Positions 1 to 7,177 of a stretch of 20,889 bases of DNA are shown here, one piece after another (within the stretch, counting starts at the first letter, position 1; each line of letters opens with the position of its first letter). The position numbers were made by a program, and so were the translations under genes. Below the pieces are notes generated by a model. The model did no database searches. It saw only the letters and a program-made list of their open reading frames with translations, and was not told the DNA's origin. The DNA comes from Desulfosporosinus sp. (GTDB lineage Bacteria; Bacillota; Desulfitobacteriia; Desulfitobacteriales; Desulfitobacteriaceae). The stretch is taken from NCBI GenBank assembly GCA_003132105.1, contig PKWS01000017.1, forward strand, positions 1 through 20,889. Reading direction: 5' to 3'.

Positions 1-362
1 CTGGCAGACATTATGTCTAAAGAAATAGAATAAACTTTAGATTTGGGGGAGGAAAAGAACCGGCAGAGGGTTGGGGACCAACCGTGAAAACCCAAAGCAG
101 TGACTCCATGAGATGCGTCACCCAATGTTGGCTGTAAATGCGTCCTAGTCTCCCTCCTGATCAATTTGCAAAAACTAGCTGCTCGTCATAAATAGAAAAT
201 CCTCCTTTAATGCATGTTGCAGGCCCCCGCATCCCCGGCACATCTCCGCTTTTATTTGGTGGCAACTGCCGATTGGCAATTCGCCCGCTTGTTCTAATCG
301 GAGAACGGCTGCAAGAGCTATTGGGTTATGCTCCGCGGAATTCGGACACACAGAACCCCAAG
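1..362. other. Intergenic stretch without a supported gene
   Basis: No convincing coding region is visible. The stretch holds the first copy of the dispersed palindrome family (14-43) and a perfect 6-bp stem, GGTTGG-GGA-CCAACC, at 69-83. It lies downstream of the minus-strand NHL lipoprotein gene, whose stop codon is at 363-365. The 69-83 stem has no T-run on either side, so it is not a clear terminator. Confidence 0.5.
14..43 (+). repeat. Dispersed palindromic repeat, copy 1
   Basis: Arms TCTAAAG and CTTTAGA surround a 12-nt loop (AAATAGAATAAA). The 19 bases at 16-34 recur exactly, in inverted orientation, at 8458-8476. The arm/12-nt-loop/arm design is shared with the copies at 4184, 4875, 5164 and 8449. 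Function is unknown; it could be a REP-like element or the end of a small non-autonomous element. Confidence 0.6.
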
Positions 363-1199
363 TTAATGTCCTGCCGGAGCAAACTTCTGAACCCGGTCAT
401 TAGAATCCGTCACAAAAACGTTCCCATTGGTATCAACTGCAACACTTGAAGGATACGTGAACTGTCCATTGCTGCTTCCAGCAGTTCCCCACTGGGTGAT
501 GTATGTCCCGCTATTGCTAAATTTTTGTATACGGTTATTGAGAGTATCGGCCACATACAGGTTATCACTCATATCGATAGCTATTCCGTTGGGTGCATTA
601 AACTGCCCATTACCATTTCCATAAACTCCCCACTGGGTTATGTATGTACCACTACTGCTAAATTTCTGAATTCGGTTGTTTTTATTGTCTACCACATACA
701 CGTTGCCAATGCTGTCGATAGCTATACCATTGGGCAAAGTAAACTCACTATTCCCTGTACCAGCAGTCCCCCACTGAGTTATGTATGTACCAATGCTGCT
801 GAATTTCTGGATGCGGCTATTCCCGCAGTCAGCCACATATAAGTTCCCCCCATTATCAACAGCTATTCCTTCAGGAGTTTTGAATTGGCTATTGGCTATT
901 CCTAATGCCCCCCACTGAGTGATATACGTTCCGCTATTACTGAATTTCTGGATGCGGTCATTGACAGTTTCTCCTACGTATACATTCCCGCTGCTGTCAA
1001 TTGCTATGCCCCACGCACCAACAAACTGTCCATTGCCGGTTCCAAGTGTTCCCCACTGGGTAATATAGGTACCGCTGTTAGTGAATTTCTGGATACGGGC
1101 CTGCATATCCGTAACATAAACATTCCCGCCGGCATCAACTTTTATATCAAGAGGAAGATTAAACTCTCCAGGGCCACCCCCTGTTTCCCCCCACTGGGC
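363..1199 (-). repeat. Six tandem NHL-blade coding repeats
   Basis: This in-gene tandem array has a period of about 141 bp and six units, each encoding one propeller blade. The repeated phrase 'cccactg(a/g)gt(t/g/a)at(a/g)ta' on the plus strand marks the blade junctions. Units are similar enough to allow slippage or recombination, but the reading frame is intact. Confidence 0.8.
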
Positions 1200-2009
1200 A
1201 ACAAAGGAATAAGCAAACGGCTGCGCTAATGTAACGGTAAGAGTGGCTGTCCCGTTTACTGACCCAGCTGTGGCATTGATGGTCGTTACGCCCGTCGCCA
1301 CCGCGGTAGCCACTCCACTGATCGCAATAGTCGCAGCCGACGTGTTGGACGAACTCCAGGCCAATGTAGTCGTCAAGTCCTTTGTTGAGCTATCAGAATA
1401 CGTTCCTGTAGCTGTGAATTGTTGGCTAGCACCAACGGAGATACTTGTGGTAGTTGGCATGACACTTATGGATATAAGAGTCACAATACTACTAGTAGCA
1501 GGAATAGACAATCCAGTTGCATATGCAAGAGCTTGTGACGCTCCAGCACTTTGGTCGAAAAACCAACGTCCAACCACTGTACTGTCACTTACGGCAATCA
1601 TTGATGAGCTATAGCCATCTACAGCAGTAGTTTTCCAACAGTTCTCAGGGTTTCTGAGAGTACTGATCGCATAGGTCAGAGTCAATATTCCACTATTATC
1701 GATAGAGTAAGTGCCAGGAAGAATTGCAGATGCTGAAGAGGTATTAGAACTTGTCATATTAATGGCGTAACTAAAAGTACCGTCAACATTAAACGTTATT
1801 GCCCCAATGTAACCAAAAGGATCAGTGGCGGGTGACGCCGCACTGTAAATGGTTTTTCCTGCCAGTTCTGTTGTTGTAAAGGCAGCTACAGGCGTGGATT
1901 GGTTGGTCCTGGTTGACGCCGATGAAGGTGTAGGACTTCCCCCTCCACCGCAGGCAGTTAGTGATGCTAATAAAAAAATAGTGAACATGAAATGACAAAA
2001 TTTCAGCAT
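363..2009 (-). CDS. NHL-repeat lipoprotein with Ig-like (BIG2) domain
   Basis: This 548-aa protein is predicted to be exported and lipid-anchored. The signal peptide ends in the lipobox LTAC, with the lipidated cysteine at residue 20, followed by a Gly/Ser/Thr-rich linker. Residues of about 179-261 look like a bacterial Ig-like BIG2 domain, with a VGASQQFTATGTYSD stretch and a W-S-S-S-N motif. Residues 271-548 contain six NHL blades of about 47 aa, each with a core like N-x-YV-x-D and a linker like IQKF-x-x-x-GTYITQWG, so one complete six-bladed propeller is expected. Such propellers usually bind proteins or ligands; none can be named here. The start is supported by GGAGGG a few bases upstream of the ATG. 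No operon partner is evident; the next minus-strand gene upstream starts at 2597. Confidence 0.9.
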   Translation of the reverse strand: MLKFCHFMFTIFLLASLTACGGGGSPTPSSASTRTNQSTPVAAFTTTELAGKTIYSAASPATDPFGYIGAITFNVDGTFSYAINMTSSNTSSASAILPGTYSIDNSGILTLTYAISTLRNPENCWKTTAVDGYSSSMIAVSDSTVVGRWFFDQSAGASQALAYATGLSIPATSSIVTLISISVMPTTTSISVGASQQFTATGTYSDSSTKDLTTTLAWSSSNTSAATIAISGVATAVATGVTTINATAGSVNGTATLTVTLAQPFAYSFVAQWGETGGGPGEFNLPLDIKVDAGGNVYVTDMQARIQKFTNSGTYITQWGTLGTGNGQFVGAWGIAIDSSGNVYVGETVNDRIQKFSNSGTYITQWGALGIANSQFKTPEGIAVDNGGNLYVADCGNSRIQKFSSIGTYITQWGTAGTGNSEFTLPNGIAIDSIGNVYVVDNKNNRIQKFSSSGTYITQWGVYGNGNGQFNAPNGIAIDMSDNLYVADTLNNRIQKFSNSGTYITQWGTAGSSNGQFTYPSSVAVDTNGNVFVTDSNDRVQKFAPAGH

Positions 2010-2216
2010 AGTCCCTCCGGGAGAAAACGGATGTACATTTATGGATTCAACCGCAGGTTGTCCAGTAAATTAGTCGGAGATTTGTTGTGGGCGTACCCAT
2101 TGGAGCATAATCGCTTTTTCATCATTGACATTGTTCCAAACTGGATATTCTGCTATATGGAGGGTGGGCCGGGATTCTGACGAAATCCGCCCAGGAAATG
2201 CTCCAGCTTCTCAAAA
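2010..2216. other. Intergenic region upstream of the NHL lipoprotein
   Basis: This 207-bp gap should carry the promoter of the NHL gene and the end of the OmlA-like transcript. No strong -35/-10 pair or terminator stands out. The small open frame across it on the plus strand has no ribosome binding site and no recognisable motif. Confidence 0.4.
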
Positions 2217-2597
2217 CTAGCTGCCTATCCCGCGCCGAACTTCCTCCGATGTTTCCCGTAAAGTACTTTTCAGCACAACACCATTTTTATCAAACGATAC
2301 GACAAGTGTTTTTGTAGTAACGTCAGAGCCGCCAGTAAATAAATTCACAACTGGTACGTAGTTAATGGCCTTTGCCGATGCATGGCTATAAACGTAGATC
2401 CAATTTTCGCCGGTCCTAGTCGGGGAAATTCTCTTAGGTTGGCCATACATATTCGTGATATCGGCCTTAGATGTTTTACCCTCAACGATCTTTTGGCCAA
2501 CGGTTGCTTCAGTTTCGTCTGCGATAATCTTGTTTCCAACACCTGCGCAACCAGCGAGAAAAACAACAGCAATTCCAACTAATAACAGTCTCTTCAT
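2217..2597 (-). CDS. SmpA/OmlA (BamE)-like small outer-membrane lipoprotein
   Basis: This 126-aa lipoprotein has signal sequence MKRLLLVGIAVVFLAGC with lipobox LAGC, cysteine at residue 17. After it come the hallmarks of the SmpA/OmlA fold: G-K-T-S-K-A-D-I-x-x-x-Y-G-Q-P, then W-I-Y-V-Y, then a V-V-S-F-D-K-N-G-V-V strand. BamE belongs to this fold, but many family members are stand-alone lipoproteins, so a role in the BAM complex is not claimed. The start at 2597 is chosen because AGGAGG lies just upstream of that ATG and the lipobox follows at the right distance. The frame stays open further upstream to 2777, but that extension is Trp/Pro/Phe-rich and would bury the signal peptide. Confidence 0.88.
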   Translation of the reverse strand: MKRLLLVGIAVVFLAGCAGVGNKIIADETEATVGQKIVEGKTSKADITNMYGQPKRISPTRTGENWIYVYSHASAKAINYVPVVNLFTGGSDVTTKTLVVSFDKNGVVLKSTLRETSEEVRRGIGS

Positions 2598-2679
2598 GTA
2601 AAATCCTCCTGTGGTTAGTTTGACCCAAATTGGCCAAACTGAAAGTTGCCATAACATGTCAAATTTAGGAACATTCCAA

Positions 2680-2701
2680 GGGTTTGGGCTTACAACCCCA
2701 A
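2680..2701 (+). repeat. Solo end-like copy of the 3339/3584 inverted-repeat family
   Basis: This 22-bp segment contains TTGGGCTTA then AACCCCA. It closely matches the outer half of the right-hand repeat at 3584-3623 (GGGTTGGGCTTAGAACCCCA) in the same orientation, apart from one inserted T and one substitution. It looks like a third, solitary end of the same element family, separated from the complete element by the XRE gene. Confidence 0.55.
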
Positions 2702-2735
2702 CAACCAAAAAAAAGAAGCATGTATGTCTCCGCCG

Positions 2736-2757
2736 ACCTCCCCAAAAGAAGGGAGGT
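2736..2757. other. Perfect 7-bp stem hairpin
   Basis: ACCTCCC (2736-2742) and GGGAGGT (2751-2757) are perfect complements with an A-rich 8-nt loop. The hairpin lies about 140 bp upstream of the OmlA-like start and the same distance upstream of the XRE start. It has no U-tract, so it is either a regulatory hairpin or part of a decayed repeat. The rest of the 2598-2896 gap shows no gene. Confidence 0.4.
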
Positions 2758-2896
2758 AAGCAATGACGATTTTGCACGTCAAAATCTTGGCCTAACGCAA
2801 GGAGCGGCGCAACTGTATAGGCTTGACCCTATATTTGCAATATATTAATGCGTTCACGCTATTATATTTTCCCGAAATTTATCCTATGCTCCACGG

Positions 2897-3247
2897 ATGG
2901 ACTGTCCAAACATTTTGACACTTATTGGAAAACGTATCAGATTCCTCAGGAAAGAGAGGAAACTGTCTCAGGAGCGGCTCTCGGAACTGGCAGGGCTACA
3001 CCCAACTTCGTTGTCGGATATCGAGCATGGCAAGGTCAACGGATTTATATGTAATTATTCCAACATTGCACTAGCCTTAGAGGTGTCTCTTGCGGACCTT
3101 GTTGATACGTCATCGGATATAGGCGACATCGAATCTTGGTACGAGGTCCGGACTCTGATGGGGAGAGTAAAAACGCTGGATGAGAAAAAGCGTGCGGTTT
3201 ATTTAGATTCGGCTATCAAGTTGCTTGAGCGGATAGAGTCTATCTGA
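2897..3247 (+). CDS. XRE-family HTH transcriptional regulator
   Basis: This 116-aa protein is probably a cytoplasmic DNA-binding regulator. Residues of about 8-65 form a Cro/C1-type helix-turn-helix: I-G-K-R-I-R-x-L-R, then L-S-Q-E-R-L-S-E-L-A, then H-P-T-S-L-S-D-I-E-H-G-K, ending at ALALEVSLADL. The C-terminal 45 residues look helical and could mediate dimerisation. The ribosome binding site before the ATG at 2897 is poor. Neighbours give no clear operon: the OmlA-like gene is divergent, and a 285-bp inverted-repeat element lies downstream. Such orphan XRE proteins are common on islands, often as autorepressors, and the target is unknown. Confidence 0.85.
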   Translation: MDCPNILTLIGKRIRFLRKERKLSQERLSELAGLHPTSLSDIEHGKVNGFICNYSNIALALEVSLADLVDTSSDIGDIESWYEVRTLMGRVKTLDEKKRAVYLDSAIKLLERIESI

Positions 3248-3338
3248 GCATTTCCGCAAACACCTCACGCCATGGCGATGGGAAACAAATGACATAAAAT
3301 TGAGGAAGGCCTGCTCTTGTACGAAACTCCTTACAAAA

Positions 3339-3623
3339 TGGGGTTCTAAGCCCAACCCCGCGAAATCTTCAAGGCGTCTTTTCGCTGATATTGGTGGCGC
3401 AAAAATACCTTCTCAAAACCCACCTACACTCCTAAAATCCCTCGGGACATTTCAAGAATGGTTTTCAAGAACCAGAGAACCCCTGTAAATCAGGATTATT
3501 CTGAAAAAAACTGAGAATCTCAAAAACGGCCATTATTAAGAACCCTTATGAGGCTCCAAACCTCTATTGGAGGAGGTGATATTGACGTCTTGAAGATTTA
3601 GCGGGGTTGGGCTTAGAACCCCA
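3339..3623. mobile_element. MITE-like element with 40-bp terminal inverted repeats
   Basis: The ends at 3339-3378 and 3584-3623 are inverted copies of each other, 38 of 40 bases identical, each starting TGGGGTTCTAAGCCCAACC read inward. Each end is itself palindromic (GGGGTT...AACCCC). The 205-bp interior has no plausible gene but has a further stem, CTCCAA...TTGGAG, near 3552-3570. Size, perfect-looking ends and lack of coding capacity fit a miniature inverted-repeat transposable element. No target duplication is obvious and the parental transposase is not recognised. The short open frame that crosses the left end (3300-3488) is taken as spurious. Confidence 0.7.
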
Positions 3624-3624
3624 A

Positions 3625-3750
3625 GCTGGAAAAATTGCAGCTCCGCGTGTGCTATCCTTTGACGGTAAACATATGTTTTCCGACTGGGGCTATCATGAGA
3701 GCTTGGTGAAAGGTATCAACAATCACGGCTTAACCAGCAGCAGCGTATGA
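3625..3750 (+). pseudogene. Possible 3' remnant of a gene truncated by the MITE
   Basis: Directly after the right end of the inverted-repeat element, one plus frame reads about 41 protein-like residues, including S-F-D-G-K-H-M-F-S-D-W-G-Y-H-E-S-L-V-K-G, and stops with TGA at 3748-3750. There is no start codon with a ribosome binding site. It may be the tail of a gene interrupted by the element. The family is not recognised, and the frame could be open by chance. Confidence 0.25.
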
Positions 3751-3850
3751 CCTGATATTTGCGTCCATTATTGTCGTTAATCCCTTGCATTTTCAAGAGA
3801 TTAATATACTCTGCAAATCCATCTCAGGATATAATTCACGGCCAATAACT

Positions 3851-4180
3851 ATGACGGACACAGAAAAATCACAAAGAGCGAAAGCGATAGCAACTGCCAC
3901 TGAAATGATAACCGGCAAATTGGGCATAATCGCTGGGGCAAGGATTCTCGCTACCTTGAGATTTGAAGTTGGAGTTACTGAGTACGACGAGGATTTCCTG
4001 ACTTTTGTCGCCATTGATAGCGAAACCGATGATTTGCCAATTGGCCAGCAAAGGGAACACTGGGCAACTAAGGCGTTGCAAGAAAAGGACGTCGAAATCA
4101 AAAGGTGTGAAAACCTATATCAACAGAATGCAATTCAAGCATGTAAAAATATTATAAAAAGATGGGAAAGTATGGGTTGA
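3851..4180 (+). CDS. Small conserved-looking hypothetical protein
   Basis: This 109-aa soluble, acidic, probably helical protein has no signal peptide or membrane segment. It contains the stretch D-E-D-F-L-T-F-V-A-I-D-S-E-T-D-D-L-P-I-G followed by an amphipathic helix with K-D-V-E-I. I have the impression that this motif occurs in small orphan proteins of unknown function, some in immunity-protein-like settings, but this is not certain. The ATG at 3851 is chosen because MTDTEKS is a natural N-terminus. The frame is open from a TTG at 3785, and neither start has a good ribosome binding site. Four bases after the stop lies one copy of the dispersed palindrome (4184-4214). Confidence 0.6.
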   Translation: MTDTEKSQRAKAIATATEMITGKLGIIAGARILATLRFEVGVTEYDEDFLTFVAIDSETDDLPIGQQREHWATKALQEKDVEIKRCENLYQQNAIQACKNIIKRWESMG

Positions 4181-4183
4181 CTG

Positions 4184-4214
4184 AATCTAAACTTTTACCA
4201 AAAGGTTGAGATTG
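4184..4214 (+). repeat. Dispersed palindromic repeat, copy 2 (divergent)
   Basis: Arms AATCTAAAC and GTTGAGATT are separated by a short T/A-rich loop. It is an imperfect relative of the copy at 5164-5195. Together with the inverted copy at 4875-4906 it brackets the gene at 4272-4853. Confidence 0.55.
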
Positions 4215-4271
4215 CAGAGCCTCTAAATCTAACAGGCACGCAATAAAATAATCCATTTACAGGGGGGATAG

Positions 4272-4853
4272 GTGGAACTAGTCGGCTTCATTCTTTTGGT
4301 AGCAAATGTGGTGGTTCTGGTCGGAGGCGGAGCGTTCCTCCGGATCTACCTGCCGTCGTACTTGTCGGAAAAGGGCAAGAACCTCGCCTCCAAGGAAGAT
4401 CTGCAGCACCTAACTCGGCTCGTCGAAGGTGTGCGGGCTGAGTACGCCGGGGAGTTGGAGCAGCTCAAGGCCAATCTCTCGTCTGAGGGGCAAGTCATCG
4501 AGAGACGCCGTCGCGTTTATGAAGACGTGTGTGCATCCTTACGCATCTTCATCTCAGGCCATGACAACTCGCAGACGGCAAAGGATGCGTTCCATTCTGC
4601 GTACGCCGCGGCTTGGCTCTGGGCCTCAGATTCAGTTCTGACGCCTCTGAACCAATTTGTCGGCTTCCAGGTGCAGATCGCGAACGCGCCTGGTTCAATC
4701 GAGCAAGTTGTGTTGAAGTCGGCCTATGCAGATGTTATTTTGGCGATGCGCGAGGACGTCGGGTTTCCCTCCACCGGAGCCGCGGGCTCAGACTACCAGT
4801 TCGTACAGTTCGGGCCAGGAGTGGGTTCGACAGGAACTATCCCCCGTCTGTAA
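4272..4853 (+). CDS. Membrane-anchored coiled-coil hypothetical protein
   Basis: This 193-aa protein starts at a GTG preceded by AGGGGGGA. Residues of about 3-28 form one hydrophobic membrane segment (FILLVANVVVLVGGGAFLRIYL). Next comes the recurring phrase YLSEKGKNLASKEDLQHLTRLVEGVR, known from many short membrane-anchored proteins of unknown function in which K-N-L-A-T-K-E-D is typical. A Glu/Lys/Arg-rich helix follows (residues 50-75), then a helical C-terminal domain. The protein is probably inner-membrane with the bulk in the cytoplasm. Its GC content is clearly higher than the flanking DNA. It sits between inverted copies of the dispersed palindrome, so it may have arrived as a small cassette. 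A terminator-like hairpin follows at 4911. Confidence 0.75.
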   Translation: MELVGFILLVANVVVLVGGGAFLRIYLPSYLSEKGKNLASKEDLQHLTRLVEGVRAEYAGELEQLKANLSSEGQVIERRRRVYEDVCASLRIFISGHDNSQTAKDAFHSAYAAAWLWASDSVLTPLNQFVGFQVQIANAPGSIEQVVLKSAYADVILAMREDVGFPSTGAAGSDYQFVQFGPGVGSTGTIPRL

Positions 4854-4874
4854 TCCGATCTTATGCCCCGCCTC

Positions 4875-4906
4875 CCAATCTCAACTTTTGCTAAATAGTT
4901 TAGATT
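4875..4906 (-). repeat. Dispersed palindromic repeat, copy 3 (exact inverse of copy 4)
   Basis: This 32-bp segment is the exact reverse complement of 5164-5195. The two copies bound a 321-bp segment (4875-5195) that contains a terminator-like hairpin and two TTACCCGGTAA motifs but no gene. Confidence 0.75.
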
Positions 4907-4910
4907 GACA

Positions 4911-4955
4911 AAAAACCCCGTAGAGCCTTGTTTACCATGGCCTCACGGGGTTTTT
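4911..4955. terminator. Bidirectional rho-independent-type terminator
   Basis: AAAAACCCCGT (4911-4921) pairs with ACGGGGTTTTT (4945-4955), extended by a partly paired GAGCC/GGCCTC segment. A T-run continues after the right arm and an A-run precedes the left arm, so it could end transcription from either side. It most likely ends the transcript of the gene at 4272-4853. Confidence 0.75.
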
Positions 4956-5000
4956 GTTTTATCGGCGGGGTTGCTCTGAAGGTGTCGTGACTTGCAAATC

Positions 5001-5052
5001 ACTTACCCGGTAATGTCAAAAGCTCCCCTCGGCAACAAACTTACCCGGTAAT
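5001..5052 (+). repeat. Two direct copies of a near-palindromic ACTTACCCGGTAAT motif
   Basis: The 14-bp motif occurs at 5001-5014 and 5039-5052, a 38-bp spacing. Its core TTACC-C-GGTAA is a dyad. Spaced dyads of this kind are typical of protein binding sites such as operators or transposase sites near an IS end. No matching protein can be assigned. Confidence 0.5.
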
Positions 5053-5163
5053 ATAAATTGTTCCACCAATCCTAACTATTTAGATCTCAGACGTTAAAAA
5101 TTGGGATTCAACTCCCACCCTTTTTGTCTTTTTTAGCTAACCTGCTGAAATAGCTCAATATCG

Positions 5164-5195
5164 AATCTAAACTATTTAGCAAAAGTTGAGATTGG
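5164..5195 (+). repeat. Dispersed palindromic repeat, copy 4
   Basis: Arms AATCTAAAC and GTTGAGATT surround the 12-nt loop TATTTAGCAAAA. It is the exact inverse of 4875-4906. The flanking CG before AATCT is shared with the copy at 8449-8480 read on the minus strand. Confidence 0.75.
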
Positions 5196-5200
5196 AATAA

Positions 5201-5314
5201 CGTTTCGATGTGCAACTTGATCGCACTAGCGGTCTGGCTGGACAGATTCTGGGCGCAATAACCGATCCTCTCAATCTGGTACCATTCGGTTACCTAGAAA
5301 ATGTACATCTATGA
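5201..5314 (+). pseudogene. Possible remnant of a larger protein
   Basis: Immediately after palindrome copy 4, one plus frame reads a protein-like segment including T-S-G-L-A-G-Q-I-L-G-A-I-T-D-P-L-N-L-V-P-F-G and ends at TGA 5312-5314. It overlaps the 3' end of the minus-strand membrane gene. Phrases of the T-D-P-L-N-L-V-P-F-G type occur in large phage or polymorphic-toxin proteins, but 37 residues are too few to assign it. It may be a gene tail cut off by the repeat element. Confidence 0.25.
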
Positions 5315-5639
5315 ACTTTAGAAACTGGAACCAGACATAGCATCCAACAACTGAAACTGGACATGTAATTAAAACTGCAATTATGGAAGCTGGCTTCGTT
5401 CCCAGTCTGCTTCCCGGGATGGATTGCCAAAAATCGAGCAATGCAGGGGCGTATCTTACAACGAGCCAATAGTTCACAGCCATTAGGGCTATGAATAACG
5501 GCACAACTGAAAAAGAGAACAAAATTCGCAATGGTAACCGAAATTTGGTATTTCTGTACGCAATTATAGTAGGAGGGGCATAAATGATTAACAAAAATCC
5601 TACACCTATAACACATAAGATTTTTTGATCCTGAGTCAT
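5271..5639 (-). CDS. Small multi-pass membrane protein
   Basis: This 122-aa protein (MTQDQK...) has about three hydrophobic segments at residues 8-25, 37-62 and 85-110. It is predicted to reside in the inner membrane. The start at 5639 is chosen because GGAAGG lies just upstream; the frame is open further upstream but that part is not hydrophobic and lacks a ribosome binding site. No family is recognised. It lies downstream of the ISL3 element, and its original operon may have been separated by that insertion. Small membrane proteins in clusters like this are sometimes immunity proteins, which is only a suggestion here. Confidence 0.65.
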   Translation of the reverse strand: MTQDQKILCVIGVGFLLIIYAPPTIIAYRNTKFRLPLRILFSFSVVPLFIALMAVNYWLVVRYAPALLDFWQSIPGSRLGTKPASIIAVLITCPVSVVGCYVWFQFLKFIDVHFLGNRMVPD

Positions 5640-5775
5640 ATTGTCCTTCCCCGCCTCAGCGCCACAAAAAGTTAATAAAATAAGTCTGTTACGCTCCAGA
5701 TTGAAGACGTATTGAAATTTGAACTGCCGCTGCAGCTGCAGCGGGTGGCTGCCCAGGCTGAATATCAACTATTTG

Positions 5776-7132
5776 GGCTTCACCCGCAGAATCTGTGGGT
5801 AGCCTTTGGCTCAGGCAGTTTTCCAAGTGTATGATATAAGGCTACTTTCACCACGTCGAAACTTTTGAAACCGTAGGCTTTTCTGGTAGTCACTTTTGCC
5901 TTGTTGTTAAGCCCCTCTACGGCACCCAGGGCGATCTCATCTTTGGCCCGGAACCAGTTGAGAATCAGGCCCCGGTGAGCACGCAACATCCGGGCAATCT
6001 TCTTCATCGGATCAATCCGCGAGCGCATCGTGCGCTTGCACCAGGCATCGAGGAATCGGGCTGCCCATCCGGCGCTCTTGTAGCTCCAGAATTGCTGGAT
6101 GTCCTCTTTGAGGAGGTAGGCTCGAACCGTTTTCAGGTTGATCGCCAGAAGCTCGTTGAGCTTGACGGTCTGCTTCTCGGTCCGGTTCTCCGGCCGTTTC
6201 AGCAAGCACCATCGACTACCGTTTAGTATCGGTTCCTGGCCTTTGGCTTTGAGTGTTCTGGCCTCAGTAGCCCGAACCTTGTCGATTGCCTTGTTCATGT
6301 GGCTCATAATGTGGAACCGGTCCAAGATGTTGAGGGCCTTCGCCGCCTTTTGGGCTATCACCTCAAGATACGGCTTCCACATATCGGTGCAAACGAAGCG
6401 CAGCTTCAAGGACCGTTCAGCCCCAAACTCGTCGAAGAAACTCTCCAAGGTCGCCTTGGTGCGGTCTTTCCCTATCCAGAGGAGCCTCTTGCATCCAGAG
6501 TCTATCTGGTAGACCAACGTCAGGAACTTGGAACCGACCTTCTTCCAACAAATTTCGTCGATGCCGATGGCAGTCACGCCCTCCAGATCGCGATGGGCAA
6601 GCCCCCAGGCGACAGCCATCTTGACGGCTCTGAAGACGTTGTCCCAGGTGGTGTTGAAGGCAACAGCGCATTCTTTCCATGACAGGCGTTTGGCCCATCT
6701 GGCAAGAAACCAGGCATAGGTGGTAGTCAGGTGGTTCTTTCCTTCGGCCCATGGAACTCGTTCCACTTTGACGCCGCAGTGTGGACAGTCAACCCGTCGC
6801 ATTGCGTAGAGAAAGAACACTGCGATCCCCCACAGGGGGACAAACTCGAATCGGCGCACTGGCAAAGTGTCATAGCCGGGGCCAGGAAGGCCACAGTCGG
6901 AACAGACTGGCCGACGATTTTTGCGAGGCCGTATTTCAATTTCAAGGACCGATTGCTTCTTCTGCTCCACTAACCTTGTGGCGGCATAAACAAAACCGGG
7001 GTGCAATTGGACCTGATTTAGGATAGACTTGAGCAGCATCCCGTTCTCCTTGTCTGTCATATTGGGTTTTCTTGGCGGAAAAACCAATAATGCCAAACTT
7101 GGAGCGGGATGCTCGTTTTTGGGGACGGAGCC
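5776..7132 (-). mobile_element. ISL3-family insertion sequence
   Basis: The intact transposase gene (5780-7039) nearly fills the element. Candidate imperfect terminal inverted repeats are GGCTTCACCC at 5776-5785 and, read inward on the minus strand from 7132, GGCTCCGTCCC. The left end overlaps the transposase stop codon. ISL3 elements usually make 8-bp target duplications, but none is visible next to these ends, so the exact borders may be off by some bases or the duplication may have decayed. Confidence 0.75.
5780..7039 (-). CDS. ISL3-family transposase
   Basis: This 419-aa DDE transposase is complete. In order it has an N-terminal zinc-binding module with a C-S-D-C-G pair and a C-P-H-C-G pair, a helix-turn-helix region (SWKECAVAFNTTWDNVFRAV), and the DDE catalytic core. 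Candidate catalytic residues are the Asp in AIGIDEICWKK, the Asp in FVCTDMWKPY and the Glu in GAVEGLNNKAK, followed by the family-typical K-A-Y-G-F-K-S-F. The start at 7039 is preferred because AGGAG lies 6-8 nt upstream. Other ATGs at 7060 and 7096 would add up to 19 residues. Length and motif order are normal for the family, with no frameshift. The gene has higher GC than the flanking small genes, consistent with recent arrival. Confidence 0.95.
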   Translation of the reverse strand: MLLKSILNQVQLHPGFVYAATRLVEQKKQSVLEIEIRPRKNRRPVCSDCGLPGPGYDTLPVRRFEFVPLWGIAVFFLYAMRRVDCPHCGVKVERVPWAEGKNHLTTTYAWFLARWAKRLSWKECAVAFNTTWDNVFRAVKMAVAWGLAHRDLEGVTAIGIDEICWKKVGSKFLTLVYQIDSGCKRLLWIGKDRTKATLESFFDEFGAERSLKLRFVCTDMWKPYLEVIAQKAAKALNILDRFHIMSHMNKAIDKVRATEARTLKAKGQEPILNGSRWCLLKRPENRTEKQTVKLNELLAINLKTVRAYLLKEDIQQFWSYKSAGWAARFLDAWCKRTMRSRIDPMKKIARMLRAHRGLILNWFRAKDEIALGAVEGLNNKAKVTTRKAYGFKSFDVVKVALYHTLGKLPEPKATHRFCG

Positions 7133-7177
7133 GAATCAACCCCTCAGAAGCTGAAGATCAGCTATTAAACCTTACAA

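Larger units (their letters stand above)
4875..5195. mobile_element. Possible small non-autonomous element bounded by 32-bp inverted repeats
   Basis: Perfect 32-bp inverted repeats enclose 257 bp of non-coding DNA. No transposase or clear target duplication is seen, so a MITE-like identity is an inference. The arms belong to the palindrome family also found at 14, 4184 and 8449. The interior carries a further imperfect palindrome at 5066-5104, CCAAT...TAAC and GTTA...ATTGG, which looks like a decayed relative. Confidence 0.45.

Noticed and set aside
1243..1614. Plus-strand 123-aa Val/Ala-rich frame
   Set aside because: It is antisense to the Ig-like domain of the NHL lipoprotein, and its Val/Ala richness mirrors Thr/Ser/Ala codons.
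3300..3488. Plus-strand 62-aa frame
   Set aside because: It lies over the left end of the inverted-repeat element; its sequence is that of the repeat and it lacks a ribosome binding site.
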